Below are positions 9,966-17,902 of a stretch of DNA of 64,000 bases, in pieces (position 1 is the first letter of the stretch; each line of letters starts with the position of its first letter). This stretch comes from Methylocystis hirsuta (lineage in GTDB: Bacteria > Pseudomonadota > Alphaproteobacteria > Rhizobiales > Beijerinckiaceae). The stretch spans positions 1,178,001 to 1,242,000 of the forward strand of contig NZ_QWDD01000001.1 of NCBI RefSeq assembly GCF_003722355.1. The letters run 5' to 3'. Below the pieces are notes generated by a model. That model made no database searches and was not told the origin of the DNA. It saw only the letters and a program-made list of their open reading frames with translations. The position numbers and the translations under genes are program-made.

Positions 9966-10610
9966 TCACGTTTTGATAAGCCGCGCGACCTCGGCGCGCA
10001 GCGCCGGCAGGACCTCGGCTTCAAACCAGGGATTGCGCTTCAGCCAGCCGCTGTTGCGCCAGGACGGATGGGGGAGGGGAAAGAGCAGCGGCGTGGCGTT
10101 CTGGAACTCGCGCCAGCGCGCGACGATCTCTGAAACGCTCGCGCCCTTCGGCAGCGCATGGCCGAGCCGGGCGAAATGATAGTCCTGCGCATAGCGGCCG
10201 ATCGCGACGATCGTCTCGATCTGCGGCAGCGTCGCGAACAGCGAGTCGTGCCAGCGCGGGCGACACTCGGGACGCGGCGGCAGGTCGCCGCCGGCGGCGT
10301 CATAACCCGGAAAGCAGAAGCCCATAGGCACGATGGCGATGCGCGAGACATCGTAGAACGTCTCGCGATCGACGCCCATCCAGTCCCGAAGACGATCGCC
10401 AGAAGGATCGTTGAAGGGAATTCCGGTCTGATTGACGAGATTGCCGGGCGCCTGGCTCGCGAGCAGCAGCCGGGCGGTGGACGAAACGCGCAGCACCGGC
10501 CGCGGCTCATGCGGCAGCTCTACGCCCTCAGGCGTTTCCGCGCAGACGCGGCAGGCGCGGATTCGCCCCGTTATCTCGTCAAGCTTCCTGCTCAGCGAGC
10601 GCCGCGTCAT
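9966..10610 (-). CDS. uracil-DNA glycosylase superfamily protein
   Basis: 214-residue member of the uracil-DNA glycosylase fold. The first active-site motif is SQAPGNLVNQTGIPFNDPSGDRL, where a phosphate-rich loop binds DNA. The second is PLPHPSWRNSGW, the His-Pro-Ser loop that inserts into the DNA base stack. An N-terminal CRVC pair recalls the iron-sulfur ligands of family 4 enzymes, but the rest of that cluster is not evident. It is more likely one of the family-4/5-like proteins of unproven substrate. Its ATG overlaps the stop of the upstream GST gene by one base (TAATG), implying coupled translation. Confidence 0.82.
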   Translation of the reverse strand: MTRRSLSRKLDEITGRIRACRVCAETPEGVELPHEPRPVLRVSSTARLLLASQAPGNLVNQTGIPFNDPSGDRLRDWMGVDRETFYDVSRIAIVPMGFCFPGYDAAGGDLPPRPECRPRWHDSLFATLPQIETIVAIGRYAQDYHFARLGHALPKGASVSEIVARWREFQNATPLLFPLPHPSWRNSGWLKRNPWFEAEVLPALRAEVARLIKT

Positions 10611-11221
10611 TACGGCACGACGCTCGGACGCGCCGAGACGTCCGCGCGCCAGCGCGAAAGATTCGGCAGATCTTGAGGGATCTCGACTCGCGCGGCCTTG
10701 GTCAGATCCATCGCGACGATGGCGGTGATGTCGGCGATCGTGAAGTCGTCGGAGGCGATGAAGCGCCGCGAGGCGAGTTCGCTATCGAGAAAGCGCATCA
10801 TCTGTTGCGCGCGCGGCCGCTGATGCTCGGCGAATTCCGGTCTTTGGGGCGATTCGAGCCGCGCCAGCGCCGGATGGCTGTGGCGAAAGGCGAGCGCCAC
10901 CGGCGTGAACAGGCGGAATTCCACCCGGCGCTGCCACATCTCGACGAAGGCCTGTTCGCGCGCGTTGCGGCCAAAGAGCGGCGGCTCCGGATAAAGCGAC
11001 TCGATATAGCGGCAGATGGCGACGGATTCGGTGAGCGTCGCGCCATCGTCGAGAACGAGCGCCGGCGCCTCGTTGAGCGGGTTAATCCGCCCATAGGCCT
11101 CGCTCTTGTGCTCTTGCGCCATGAGGTTGACGTCTCGAACCGGAATCGTGACGTTCTTCTCAGCCAGAAAGATGCGGACGCGTCTGGGATTGGGCGCGAG
11201 CGGCGTATTATAGAGCAGCAT
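10610..11221 (-). CDS. glutathione S-transferase family protein
   Basis: 203 residues with a thioredoxin-like N-terminal domain (MLLYNTPLAPNPRRVRIFL; LNEAPALVLDDGATLTESVAICRYIE, which contains the cis-proline and the SNAIL-like glutathione-binding segment as TESVAI). The alpha-helical C-terminal domain carries FTIADITAIVAMD. It probably conjugates glutathione or acts in thiol redox reactions; the substrate is unknown. I chose the ATG at 11221 because the family begins just before the first beta strand; a longer reading frame to 11332 has no homology-like content. It is translationally coupled to the downstream glycosylase gene. Confidence 0.9.
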   Translation of the reverse strand: MLLYNTPLAPNPRRVRIFLAEKNVTIPVRDVNLMAQEHKSEAYGRINPLNEAPALVLDDGATLTESVAICRYIESLYPEPPLFGRNAREQAFVEMWQRRVEFRLFTPVALAFRHSHPALARLESPQRPEFAEHQRPRAQQMMRFLDSELASRRFIASDDFTIADITAIVAMDLTKAARVEIPQDLPNLSRWRADVSARPSVVP

Positions 11222-11349
11222 GTCGATCTCGTTCCGGGTTTGGATAGGGGATGTGTTGCGATTGGCGATGGCGGCGTGAAAACTTTCCGAACATGCATTT
11301 CCGTCAGCGGCGGTTCGAAGCTTTAAAGCCATGAGTTAAGTTAAGCGCG

Positions 11350-12093
11350 ATGACGAACAATCTCTCGACTCACTCCGCCGCCGCGCTCGTGCTGTTTTCC
11401 GGCGGGCAGGATTCCACGACCTGCCTTGCCTGGGCGCTGTCACGCTTCGACCGCGTCGAGACGGTCGGATTCGATTACGGCCAGCGCCACCGCGTCGAAC
11501 TCTCGCGCCGAGCCGGGTTGCGCGACGGCCTTATTCGCCTCTCGCCGCTGTGGGCCGAGCGGCTTGGCGAAGATCGCACGATTTTGATCGAGGCGCTCGG
11601 CGCGATTTCCGAGACGGCGTTGACGCGCGACGCGGAGATCGCCTTCGCCGCCGACGGGCTTCCCAACACATTCGTTCCGGGGCGCAATCTGCTGTTTCTG
11701 ACCTTCGCCGCGGCGCTCGCCTATCGGCGCGGGATCGCCGATCTCGTCGGCGGCATGTGCGAAACGGACTATTCGGGCTATCCGGACTGCCGCGACCAGA
11801 CCATCCGCGCCATGGCGCAGGCGCTCAGTCTCGGCATGGATCGCAGCATGAATATTCATACGCCGCTGATGTGGATCGACAAGGCGGCGACCTGGCGACT
11901 GGCGGAATCGCTCGGCGGCGAACCGCTGGTGCGGCTCATCGTCGAAGAAACCCATACCTGCTATCTCGGCGAGCGGGGCCGCCGTTTCGACTGGGGCTAT
12001 GGCTGCGGCGAATGCCCGGCCTGCAAGCTGCGCGCCCACGGCTGGGAGACCTATCGCGCCGGCGAGACGAGCGCGGCGGCCGAGACCTTCTGA
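11350..12093 (+). CDS. queC: 7-cyano-7-deazaguanine synthase QueC
   Basis: ATP-dependent enzyme converting 7-carboxy-7-deazaguanine and ammonia to preQ0, the substrate of QueF encoded upstream in this window. The PP-loop LFSGGQDS is at residues 15-22. The C-terminal zinc site is complete with Cys204 (HTCYLG), Cys219, Cys222 and Cys225 (GCGECPACK). At 247 residues the length is normal. It is divergent from the GST-kdsA group and followed by a strong hairpin at 12103-12120. The start at 11350 gives an N-terminus slightly longer than the shortest family members. Confidence 0.96.
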   Translation: MTNNLSTHSAAALVLFSGGQDSTTCLAWALSRFDRVETVGFDYGQRHRVELSRRAGLRDGLIRLSPLWAERLGEDRTILIEALGAISETALTRDAEIAFAADGLPNTFVPGRNLLFLTFAAALAYRRGIADLVGGMCETDYSGYPDCRDQTIRAMAQALSLGMDRSMNIHTPLMWIDKAATWRLAESLGGEPLVRLIVEETHTCYLGERGRRFDWGYGCGECPACKLRAHGWETYRAGETSAAAETF

Positions 12094-12102
12094 TCTTTCG
12101 GG

Positions 12103-12120
12103 TGTGGCCTCGCGGCCACA
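12103..12120 (+). terminator. hairpin after queC
   Basis: TGTGGCC and GGCCACA form a perfect 7-bp stem around a TCGC loop, nine bases after the queC stop. No long U-tract follows, so termination strength is uncertain. Confidence 0.45.
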
Positions 12121-12157
12121 GGCGGCGCTGACCTGTGCATGAAAGGGCGACTATGCA

Positions 12158-12204
12158 TTGACATGCTTCCGCTCGGCCTGGATATGTTATGTTATAACAT
12201 TTGC
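12158..12204 (+). promoter_or_regulatory. promoter with Zur-type operator upstream of the TonB receptor
   Basis: TTGACA at 12158-12163 is a perfect -35 element, followed after 17-19 bases by GATATG/TATGTT. The segment 12181-12204 contains the perfect palindrome ATGTTATAACAT at 12189-12200. It closely resembles the zinc-uptake-regulator box GAAATGTTATA-N-TATAACATTTC. The box covers the -10 region and ends about 18 bases before the ATG, where a repressor would block transcription under zinc sufficiency. Confidence 0.7.
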
Positions 12205-12221
12205 AGCGAGGGCGGGCGTCG

Positions 12222-14483
12222 ATGAGGAAGAGCGTTTTGGTCGGCGTAGCGGCCGGCGGCGCAGTCGTCGGGCTTTTCGCGAGCGTCGCGAGCGCCTCGG
12301 CTCAGCAGGCTTTGCCGCCGATCGAAGTCGGCGCCGTGAGTCCGATTAAACGCGCCAAGATCGTCTCCCCGCCACAGACCCCCCCAGCGCCCGGCGGGCG
12401 CAACCGCAGCGTCGCCGGCCCGAGCGGACCCGAGCCGCGCGAACCGGCCGTGGCGCCGCAAGGCGTCCTTCCCATCGTCGCCGATCAGTTCGCGACGGTG
12501 ACGGTCGTCACCAATGAGGAGCTGCGGCGCTCGCCGGGCGCGACGCTGGGCGACGTGCTCTTCGCCAAGCCGGGCGTCACCGGATCGACCTTCGCGCCCG
12601 GCGCGGCGAGCCGTCCCATTGTGCGCGGCCTCGACAATTACCGGGTGCGCATCCAGGAAAATGGCGTCAGCAACAGCGGCGTCTCGGAACTTGGCGAGGA
12701 CCATGCGGTACCGCTCGATCCCGTCGCCGCGAGCCAGGTCGAGGTGGTGCGCGGCCCCGCGACGCTGCGCTGGGGGTCGCAAGCCATCGGCGGCGTCGTC
12801 AATGTCGAAAACAACCGCATTCCCATGGCCTTGCCCTGCCGTCTCGCGCTCCTTCCTACGGCCGAGACGGAGGGGTGCTCGGTCATCGAGACTCGCGGCG
12901 CGGTGATGACTGTCGACAACTCGCTCGAGAACGCGACCCTGCTCGACGTCGGCCGCGGCAACGTCGCCTTCCACATGGATGTCCATGGCCGGCGCAGCAG
13001 CGACTACCTCATTCCCGGCTATCCTTATCTTTATCCGCCGGATCCGCCGCCGCCGGTCTTCGGACGCCAGCCCAATTCGTCGATGCGCTCGGCCGGCGGT
13101 TCGGTCGGCGCCTCCTATTTCTTCGACGGCGGCTTCGTCGGCGTCGCGGTGACGCAGTTCAACTCGCGCTATCACATCCCCGGCATTGAGCCGACGGGGA
13201 CCAATACGCGCATCGAACTTCGCCAGACGCGCGTGACGACCAAGGGCGAGTTCCGTCCTCAGTCGGCCTATATCGAAGCCGTCCGCTTCTGGGCGGGTCT
13301 GACCGACTACAAGCACCACGAACTCGCCAATGAGGGAGGCTTTGACGGCGTTCAGCAGACCTTCACCAACAAGGATCTCGAGGCGCGCGTCGAAACGCAG
13401 CTTCGTCCCGTGGACTTGTCCTTCGCGACTCTGACAAGCGCCTTCGGCGTGCAGGGCATGCATCAGATCCTGACCTCGCCCGGACGCGAGGGCGGGCTCT
13501 TCGACCCCAATCGGACGCGAAGCGTCGCCGGCTATTGGTTCAATGAATTCAGGTTGAGCGATACATCGAGAATGCAGCTTGCCGGACGCATCGAGCAGGC
13601 GACCGTCTCCGGCGCGTTTCCCGAACTCCTGGTTGATCCGGCGCTGCAAGTCGCGCGCGTGCGCAATTTCACGCCAAAGAGCGGAGCCTTTGGCTTTCTG
13701 CAGGATCTGCCGCAAGGCGTCGTCGCCAGCCTGACCGCGCAATATGTCGAACGCGCGCCGCGCGCTCCGGAGCTCTTCTCGCGCGGAATCCACGAGGCGA
13801 CGGGAACCTTCGACATCGGCAATCCGAATCTTCGAATCGAAGCGGCGAAGACCATCGAAATCGGCCTGCGGCGCCCAATCGGCCCATTCCGCTTTGAAGC
13901 GACGGCTTACCTCACGCGCTTTGACGGCTTTATTTTCCGAAATCTCACCGGCGCCGTCTGCGAGGAAACTATCGCGAGCTGCGCCTTGGAAGGCGAGGGC
14001 GACCTGCGCGAGGCGATCTATTCGCAGCGCAATGCGCTCTTTCGCGGCGGCGAGTTTCAGAGCCAGCTCGACGTCGCGCCGCTGGCAGGCGGCGTTTTTG
14101 GCGTGGAGCACCAGTTTGACGTGGTGCGGGCGACATTCGTGGGCGGCGGCAACGTCCCCCGCATCCCGCCCGTTCGGCTCGGCGGCGGATTGTTCTGGCG
14201 AGATATGAACTGGCTGCTGCGGGTCAATTTTCTGCACGCCTTCGCGCAGCGCAACATCGACCCAACCAATGAAACGCCGACGAAGGGTTATAATTTGCTG
14301 AGGGCTGAAATCAGCTACCGCATGCTGTTCGATCCCGGCGATCCGCAGAGCCGCGAATTGAGGCTGGGACTCGTCGGCGACAATCTCCTCAACGAGGACA
14401 TCCGCAACAGCGTCTCCTTCCGCAAGGATGAGGTGCTGCTTCCGGGAGCGAATCTGCGGATCCTCGCGAACGCGCGCTTTTAA
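12222..14483 (+). CDS. TonB-dependent receptor, ZnuD-like (predicted zinc uptake)
   Basis: Outer-membrane 22-strand beta-barrel receptor. Residues 1-27 form a signal peptide ending ASAQQ. The plug domain follows, with ATVTVVTNEELRRSPGATLGDVL, RPIVRGLDNYRVRIQENG and GEDHAVPLDPVAASQVEVVRGPATLRWGS, the last being strongly ZnuD-like. The barrel ends in a terminal aromatic residue (NARF). An N-terminal Pro-rich stretch at about residues 38-75 precedes the plug. I chose the ATG at 12222, which has GAGGG upstream. The Zur-type operator and the ZnuD-like plug together suggest import of zinc rather than siderophores. The gene appears single, with no TonB/ExbBD nearby. Confidence 0.9.
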   Translation: MRKSVLVGVAAGGAVVGLFASVASASAQQALPPIEVGAVSPIKRAKIVSPPQTPPAPGGRNRSVAGPSGPEPREPAVAPQGVLPIVADQFATVTVVTNEELRRSPGATLGDVLFAKPGVTGSTFAPGAASRPIVRGLDNYRVRIQENGVSNSGVSELGEDHAVPLDPVAASQVEVVRGPATLRWGSQAIGGVVNVENNRIPMALPCRLALLPTAETEGCSVIETRGAVMTVDNSLENATLLDVGRGNVAFHMDVHGRRSSDYLIPGYPYLYPPDPPPPVFGRQPNSSMRSAGGSVGASYFFDGGFVGVAVTQFNSRYHIPGIEPTGTNTRIELRQTRVTTKGEFRPQSAYIEAVRFWAGLTDYKHHELANEGGFDGVQQTFTNKDLEARVETQLRPVDLSFATLTSAFGVQGMHQILTSPGREGGLFDPNRTRSVAGYWFNEFRLSDTSRMQLAGRIEQATVSGAFPELLVDPALQVARVRNFTPKSGAFGFLQDLPQGVVASLTAQYVERAPRAPELFSRGIHEATGTFDIGNPNLRIEAAKTIEIGLRRPIGPFRFEATAYLTRFDGFIFRNLTGAVCEETIASCALEGEGDLREAIYSQRNALFRGGEFQSQLDVAPLAGGVFGVEHQFDVVRATFVGGGNVPRIPPVRLGGGLFWRDMNWLLRVNFLHAFAQRNIDPTNETPTKGYNLLRAEISYRMLFDPGDPQSRELRLGLVGDNLLNEDIRNSVSFRKDEVLLPGANLRILANARF

Positions 14484-14498
14484 ACGCCTGAGGCGTTT
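14482..14498 (+). terminator. hairpin at the end of the TonB receptor gene
   Basis: AAACGCC-TGA-GGCGTTT forms a perfect 7-bp stem beginning within the stop codon. There is no U-tract, so it may stabilise the mRNA end rather than terminate. Confidence 0.45.
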
Positions 14499-14590
14499 CG
14501 GCTTGATCGCCGGGGCGAAATAGGGCATAGGCGGGGCCAACGAAGCGCTGGGCGTATCCCGGCCAGTTCACTATTGCCGGGGTAAGATCG

Positions 14591-14716
14591 ATGAAAGTCC
14601 GCAACTCTTTGAAATCTCTGCGTTCGCGCCATCGCGCCAACCAGATCGTGCGCCGCAAAGGCCGCGTCTATATCATCAACAAGGTGCAGAAGCGCTATAA
14701 GGCTCGCCAGGGCTGA
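14591..14716 (+). CDS. rpmJ: 50S ribosomal protein L36, cysteine-free type
   Basis: 41 residues beginning [15 protein letters not shown] and ending KRYKARQG, matching the ribosomal protein L36 family. The zinc-binding C-C-C-H set of the classical 37-38 residue form is absent, so this is the zinc-independent type. In alphaproteobacteria this is the usual sole L36, not a stress paralogue. It is monocistronic, with a terminator 35 bases beyond its stop. Its position next to a putatively Zur-regulated receptor is probably coincidental. Confidence 0.95.
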   Translation: MKVRNSLKSLRSRHRANQIVRRKGRVYIINKVQKRYKARQG

Positions 14717-14750
14717 GTGTCGCCACGCCTGTTGATCCAGACGCATGAAG

Positions 14751-14783
14751 AAGGGCCGGAGCGTCAGCTTGCGGCCCTTTTAC
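14751..14783 (+). terminator. rho-independent terminator after rpmJ
   Basis: AAGGGCCG at 14751-14758 pairs with CGGCCCTT at 14772-14779 and is followed by TTAC; the A-rich/T-rich flanks make it bidirectional. It would serve rpmJ and possibly the convergent deacetylase-like gene. Confidence 0.7.
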
Positions 14784-14805
14784 TTCTAAATCGCGTGCCG
14801 CCGCG

Positions 14806-15753
14806 TTAGACGCCGGCGTCTTCCGCAACCCCCATGAGCGCGAGCACATGCGCGTTGACGCAGCGGCTCAGCGCGTCGACGTCATAGCCGCCCTCGAGCA
14901 TTGAGACGATGCGGCCTCCGCAACGCCGGTCGGCGATATCCATCAGCCGTTTGGTCGCGTCGCCGAAATCCGTCTCGCGGAGCCGCAGGCCGCCGAGCGG
15001 ATCCCGCTCATGGGCGTCGAACCCCGCCGAAATCAGGATCAGATCGGGCGCGAAATCGCGCACCCGCGGCAGGATTCGGTCGGCGAGCGCTTCTCGAAAG
15101 GCGTCCCCGGTCGAACCGGCGAGCAGCGGCGCATTGACGATGGTGTCGTGGTCGCCCGTCTCATTGCGCCCGCCGGTGCCTGGATAAAAGGGCGCCTGAT
15201 GCGTCGAGCAGAACAGCACTTTGTCGTCGGCCCAGAAAATCTCTTGCGTGCCATTGCCGTGATGGACGTCGAAATCGACGATCGCGACGCGTTCGGCCCC
15301 ATGCGCCGCCAGGGCGTGGCGCGCGGCCACGGCGACATTGTTGACGAAGCAAAAACCCATCGGATTGTGCGCGCCCGCGTGATGCCCAGGCGGGCGGACG
15401 GCGACGAAGGCGTTGTCGGCTCTACTCGACATGACTTCATCCACCGCGGCGACGGCGCCTCCCGCCGCGCGCCAAACCGCTTCGATCGTCTTCGGACACA
15501 TCAGCGTATCGCTATCGAGCGCCGAATAGCCTTCGCGCGGCGCCGCGCGCTCGAGGGCTGCAAGATAGGATTGCGGATGGACGCGTTGCAGCGCCTCCGC
15601 TTGCGCTTGGGGCGCATTCATTCGGCTCAGGGACGCGAATCGCGCTTGCTCCAAGCCGCGCTGGATCGCCCGCAACCGTTCGGGGGCTTCGGGATGGCCG
15701 GGACCCATCTCATGAAGGAGCCCGCTTTCATGTGTGACGAGAAGGGTTTTCAA
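14806..15753 (-). CDS. histone deacetylase-family protein (acetoin utilization/acetylpolyamine amidohydrolase type)
   Basis: Zinc-dependent amidohydrolase of the arginase/deacetylase fold. Catalytic and zinc motifs are intact: RPPGHHA (paired histidines), IVDFDVHHGNGTQEIF (Asp and His zinc ligands), SAGFDAHERDPLGG (second Asp ligand) and the tyrosine loop LEGGYD. The bacterial substrate may be acetylated polyamines or acetyl-lysine proteins; it cannot be decided here. I set the start at the TTG at 15753 (LKTLLVTHES), where homologues begin, giving 315 residues. An ATG at 15831 would add 26 residues with no family similarity. It is divergent from the L,D-transpeptidase gene. Confidence 0.88.
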   Translation of the reverse strand: MKTLLVTHESGLLHEMGPGHPEAPERLRAIQRGLEQARFASLSRMNAPQAQAEALQRVHPQSYLAALERAAPREGYSALDSDTLMCPKTIEAVWRAAGGAVAAVDEVMSSRADNAFVAVRPPGHHAGAHNPMGFCFVNNVAVAARHALAAHGAERVAIVDFDVHHGNGTQEIFWADDKVLFCSTHQAPFYPGTGGRNETGDHDTIVNAPLLAGSTGDAFREALADRILPRVRDFAPDLILISAGFDAHERDPLGGLRLRETDFGDATKRLMDIADRRCGGRIVSMLEGGYDVDALSRCVNAHVLALMGVAEDAGV

Positions 15754-15986
15754 TGCTGCGACGCAATCCGGGCGGGCGACGCTACGCCAGTCAACCCCGG
15801 GATTCTCGGCCTTCCGCGGCCATCTGTCCATGAAAAAGAAACGGTAAAGCTCAAGCGCGGGTCCGCGCCGGTGGGCGTGGCGCCGGCGCAACAGTAAGGG
15901 AATAATTCTGAAGAGGTGATCCCAGCGCCAAAGTTCATGATAAGAAAATCGTAACAACTGTTTTGCGGCGGAAAGGAGTGCCCGAA

Positions 15987-16598
15987 ATGAGTTTCAGATA
16001 TGTGACAGCGGCGTCAGCGCTTTTCGCTGTCTTTTTGGCGGGTTGCAACGGGGGAACGCCTCTTCCCGATCCGAGGCTTAATGGCCGCGACGCCGAATTC
16101 ATGGCGCTTGCTCCCAAGGCTGGGGTAAGCTCGCAATACGAACGCTACCTCGTCGATTATAAGACGAACGAGCCCGTCGGTTCGATCATCGTCGATAACC
16201 GCTCGAAATTCCTCTACTATACCATGCCGGGCGGCAAGGCCGTGCGCTACGGCGTCGCCACCGGTCAGGACGCGATGGCTTTCACCGGCCGGGCCTATGT
16301 CGGCGGCTTGCAGGAATGGCCGCGGTGGATTCCGCCCAAGGACATGCTCGAGCGCTGGCCGCATCTTCAGCCGACGGCGGATGCCGGCGGTCTGCCTGGC
16401 GGTCCAGACAATCCGCTCGGCTCGCGCGCGCTGTACCTCTATCAGAACGGCAAGGACACGCTTTATCGTATCCACGGCACCAATGAGCCGGACAAAATCG
16501 GACAGGCCGTGTCCTCGGGCTGTATCCGCATGCGAGACATCGACGCGATCGATCTCTACAACCGCGTGAAGATCGGCACGAAAGTCGTCGTGCTCTAA
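15987..16598 (+). CDS. L,D-transpeptidase lipoprotein (YkuD domain)
   Basis: Periplasmic cell-wall enzyme forming 3-3 peptidoglycan crosslinks or anchoring proteins to peptidoglycan. The start is fixed by AAAGGAG eight bases before the ATG. The signal sequence ends in the lipobox LAGC, with Cys21 the predicted lipidation site. The YkuD catalytic signature HGTNEPDKIGQAVSSGCIRM is complete, with the nucleophilic cysteine in SSGCIRM. The enzyme has 203 residues and a single catalytic domain, and ends KVVVL. A strong terminator follows. A second, unrelated peptidoglycan-type enzyme (DUF2778) is encoded at 40.2-41.2 kb. Confidence 0.95.
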   Translation: MSFRYVTAASALFAVFLAGCNGGTPLPDPRLNGRDAEFMALAPKAGVSSQYERYLVDYKTNEPVGSIIVDNRSKFLYYTMPGGKAVRYGVATGQDAMAFTGRAYVGGLQEWPRWIPPKDMLERWPHLQPTADAGGLPGGPDNPLGSRALYLYQNGKDTLYRIHGTNEPDKIGQAVSSGCIRMRDIDAIDLYNRVKIGTKVVVL

Positions 16599-16627
16599 GC
16601 TTTTCGCCAGTTCATTAAGCTTCCTGC

Positions 16628-16667
16628 GACGCCCTCCGCCCCAGCGCGCGAGGGCGTCGTCTTTTTT
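16628..16667 (+). terminator. rho-independent terminator
   Basis: GACGCCCTC at 16628-16636 pairs with GAGGGCGTC at 16650-16658 and is followed by GTCTTTTTT. It ends the L,D-transpeptidase transcript. Confidence 0.88.
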
Positions 16668-16826
16668 GCCATCAGACGTCTTTCCCGTCGCTCGGCGTAA
16701 CCGCTGCCCAAGCAAACCGGTCTTCGACCGATCGCCAGTGTGCGCCGTCGCACTGCGCCTTGGTAAAGCGAACCTTAACGTCGCGATTGCTCGCAGGGTG
16801 CGGGCGATCGAAGAGGGAAAATCGTT

Positions 16827-16970
16827 ATGCGTCCGACGACAAGCATGGGCTGCTTAGTCCTGGTGGTCTGCGTTCTCTTGCTGGAATTCGCTGGCGCGGG
16901 CGCTTACCTCGCGTCGTCCGCGCAAGCGAAGCCCTCGGACCCTTGCTACGGCTATGCGATTTGCCAGTAA
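16827..16970 (+). CDS. tiny secreted peptide, CxGYAIC family (copy 1)
   Basis: 47 residues, unrecognised. GAGGG lies upstream of the ATG. A hydrophobic signal segment (CLVLVVCVLLLEF) ends in SSAQA, so signal peptidase would release a mature peptide of about 13 residues, KPSDPCYGYAICQ. It shares the ending C-[YF]-G-Y-A-I-C-[QE] with the next small gene, although the two leaders differ. The two cysteines are five residues apart and could form a disulfide loop or bind a metal. The conserved end, the signal peptide and a ribosome site argue that this is a real gene. Function unknown. Confidence 0.6.
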   Translation: MRPTTSMGCLVLVVCVLLLEFAGAGAYLASSAQAKPSDPCYGYAICQ

Positions 16971-17138
16971 AATTTTCATTCGGCAGCGAAAGTTCGTGGA
17001 ACGCACGCCCGATATCTGCGTTTCTCTTGTGAAAGGCCGGCGCGCCCAAAATCGATGCTCGAAAGGGCGGAGACTCGGAGCGCCGCGCCTTTCAAGTTTT
17101 CATATCCGTTGCGGCGAGAGGCGGAAGGCTGGGCCGTC

Positions 17139-17270
17139 ATGCGCAATTTGGTTTTGTATGTATTGATGTTGTTCCTGTTCGCGGCAAGCGTTGCAAGCGC
17201 CACGACGATTCTCTCTCGACCGTCGCTCAGCGACGACGATTTTTGCTTTGGATACGCGATCTGCGAATAG
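17139..17270 (+). CDS. tiny secreted peptide, CxGYAIC family (copy 2)
   Basis: 43 residues beginning MRNLVLYVLMLFLFAAS with predicted cleavage after ASA, leaving about 22 residues that end DDDFCFGYAICE. GGAAGG precedes the ATG. The C-terminal CFGYAIC matches CYGYAIC of the gene 168 bases upstream, while the remainder is unrelated, so selection seems to act on the tail. The stop codon directly abuts the stop of the convergent membrane-protein gene. A longer in-frame start at 17055 adds a non-signal-like region and is less likely. Function unknown. Confidence 0.6.
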   Translation: MRNLVLYVLMLFLFAASVASATTILSRPSLSDDDFCFGYAICE

Positions 17271-17837
17271 TCAGGCCGAACGTTTCTGACGCGCGAGTTC
17301 GCGCAAGCGCGCGACGCTGCGCGTCAGCGAGCCAGCTTCAACGCCGATAAACGATTCTATTCGCCCGCACATCGCGTCGGCGGTCTGATAAACGCGCTGT
17401 TTGAACGGCGCGACCAGTCTGGCCGCCCAGGCGCGAATCTCGAGGACAACCGAATAGATCTGACGGAAGCGGTCCATTTGCATCAGCTTGTCCCGGCAGA
17501 TGTCGAAAAGAAACGACATGCAGCCGAGCGCCAGCGTTTTGGCGAGAAGGATCGCGACAAGCCCCGTGAACACATGGCCATGCGCGATCAACTCAAAACC
17601 AACCAGCTTGGCCGGGAGAATCGCGAACATTGGCGCGATAAATATCGCCAATGTTTTTACGGGCGTCAGCGTCGCAACGAAGTCCTTGAACTGCTGCTCG
17701 TAACGTTCAAGCCCAAGCGCGCGTCCAAGATCGTGCAGCCATTCGCTGAAATGATCCCAGAGCCATGTTTCGACCAGAAAGAGGACGGCGAGCGCGAACC
17801 AGAACGCGTCCCGCAGGCGCTGTTTCCAATTTTCCAT
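17271..17837 (-). CDS. membrane protein of unknown function
   Basis: 188 residues, with a hydrophobic N-terminal segment (FWFALAVLFLVETWLW) and two central membrane segments (LAIFIAPMFAILP and GLVAILLAKTLALG). The remainder is amphipathic and basic, ending ARQKRSA. AGGAAG lies upstream of the ATG at 17837; a GTG at 17852 is in frame but less well placed. I do not recognise a named domain. It is downstream of lpd on the same strand, with 65 bases between, and converges exactly onto the second tiny secreted-peptide gene. Confidence 0.75.
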   Translation of the reverse strand: MENWKQRLRDAFWFALAVLFLVETWLWDHFSEWLHDLGRALGLERYEQQFKDFVATLTPVKTLAIFIAPMFAILPAKLVGFELIAHGHVFTGLVAILLAKTLALGCMSFLFDICRDKLMQMDRFRQIYSVVLEIRAWAARLVAPFKQRVYQTADAMCGRIESFIGVEAGSLTRSVARLRELARQKRSA

Positions 17838-17902
17838 ACGTCTTCCTCTCACATGCTTTGGGCGCGTAGCGCCAGCGCGCGGCGTGAATCACGGCGGCCG
17901 AC

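Noticed and set aside
12192..14540. 782-codon minus-strand frame opposite the TonB receptor
   Set aside because: It mirrors the receptor gene; its Arg/Ala/Asp-rich composition and lack of motifs mark it as a shadow, as with those opposite ctaD (60114-61748) and smc.
14591..14716. Zur-controlled zinc-sparing paralogue of L36
   Set aside because: The cysteine-free 41-residue L36 is the standard form in alphaproteobacteria, and no Zur-type box lies at its start.
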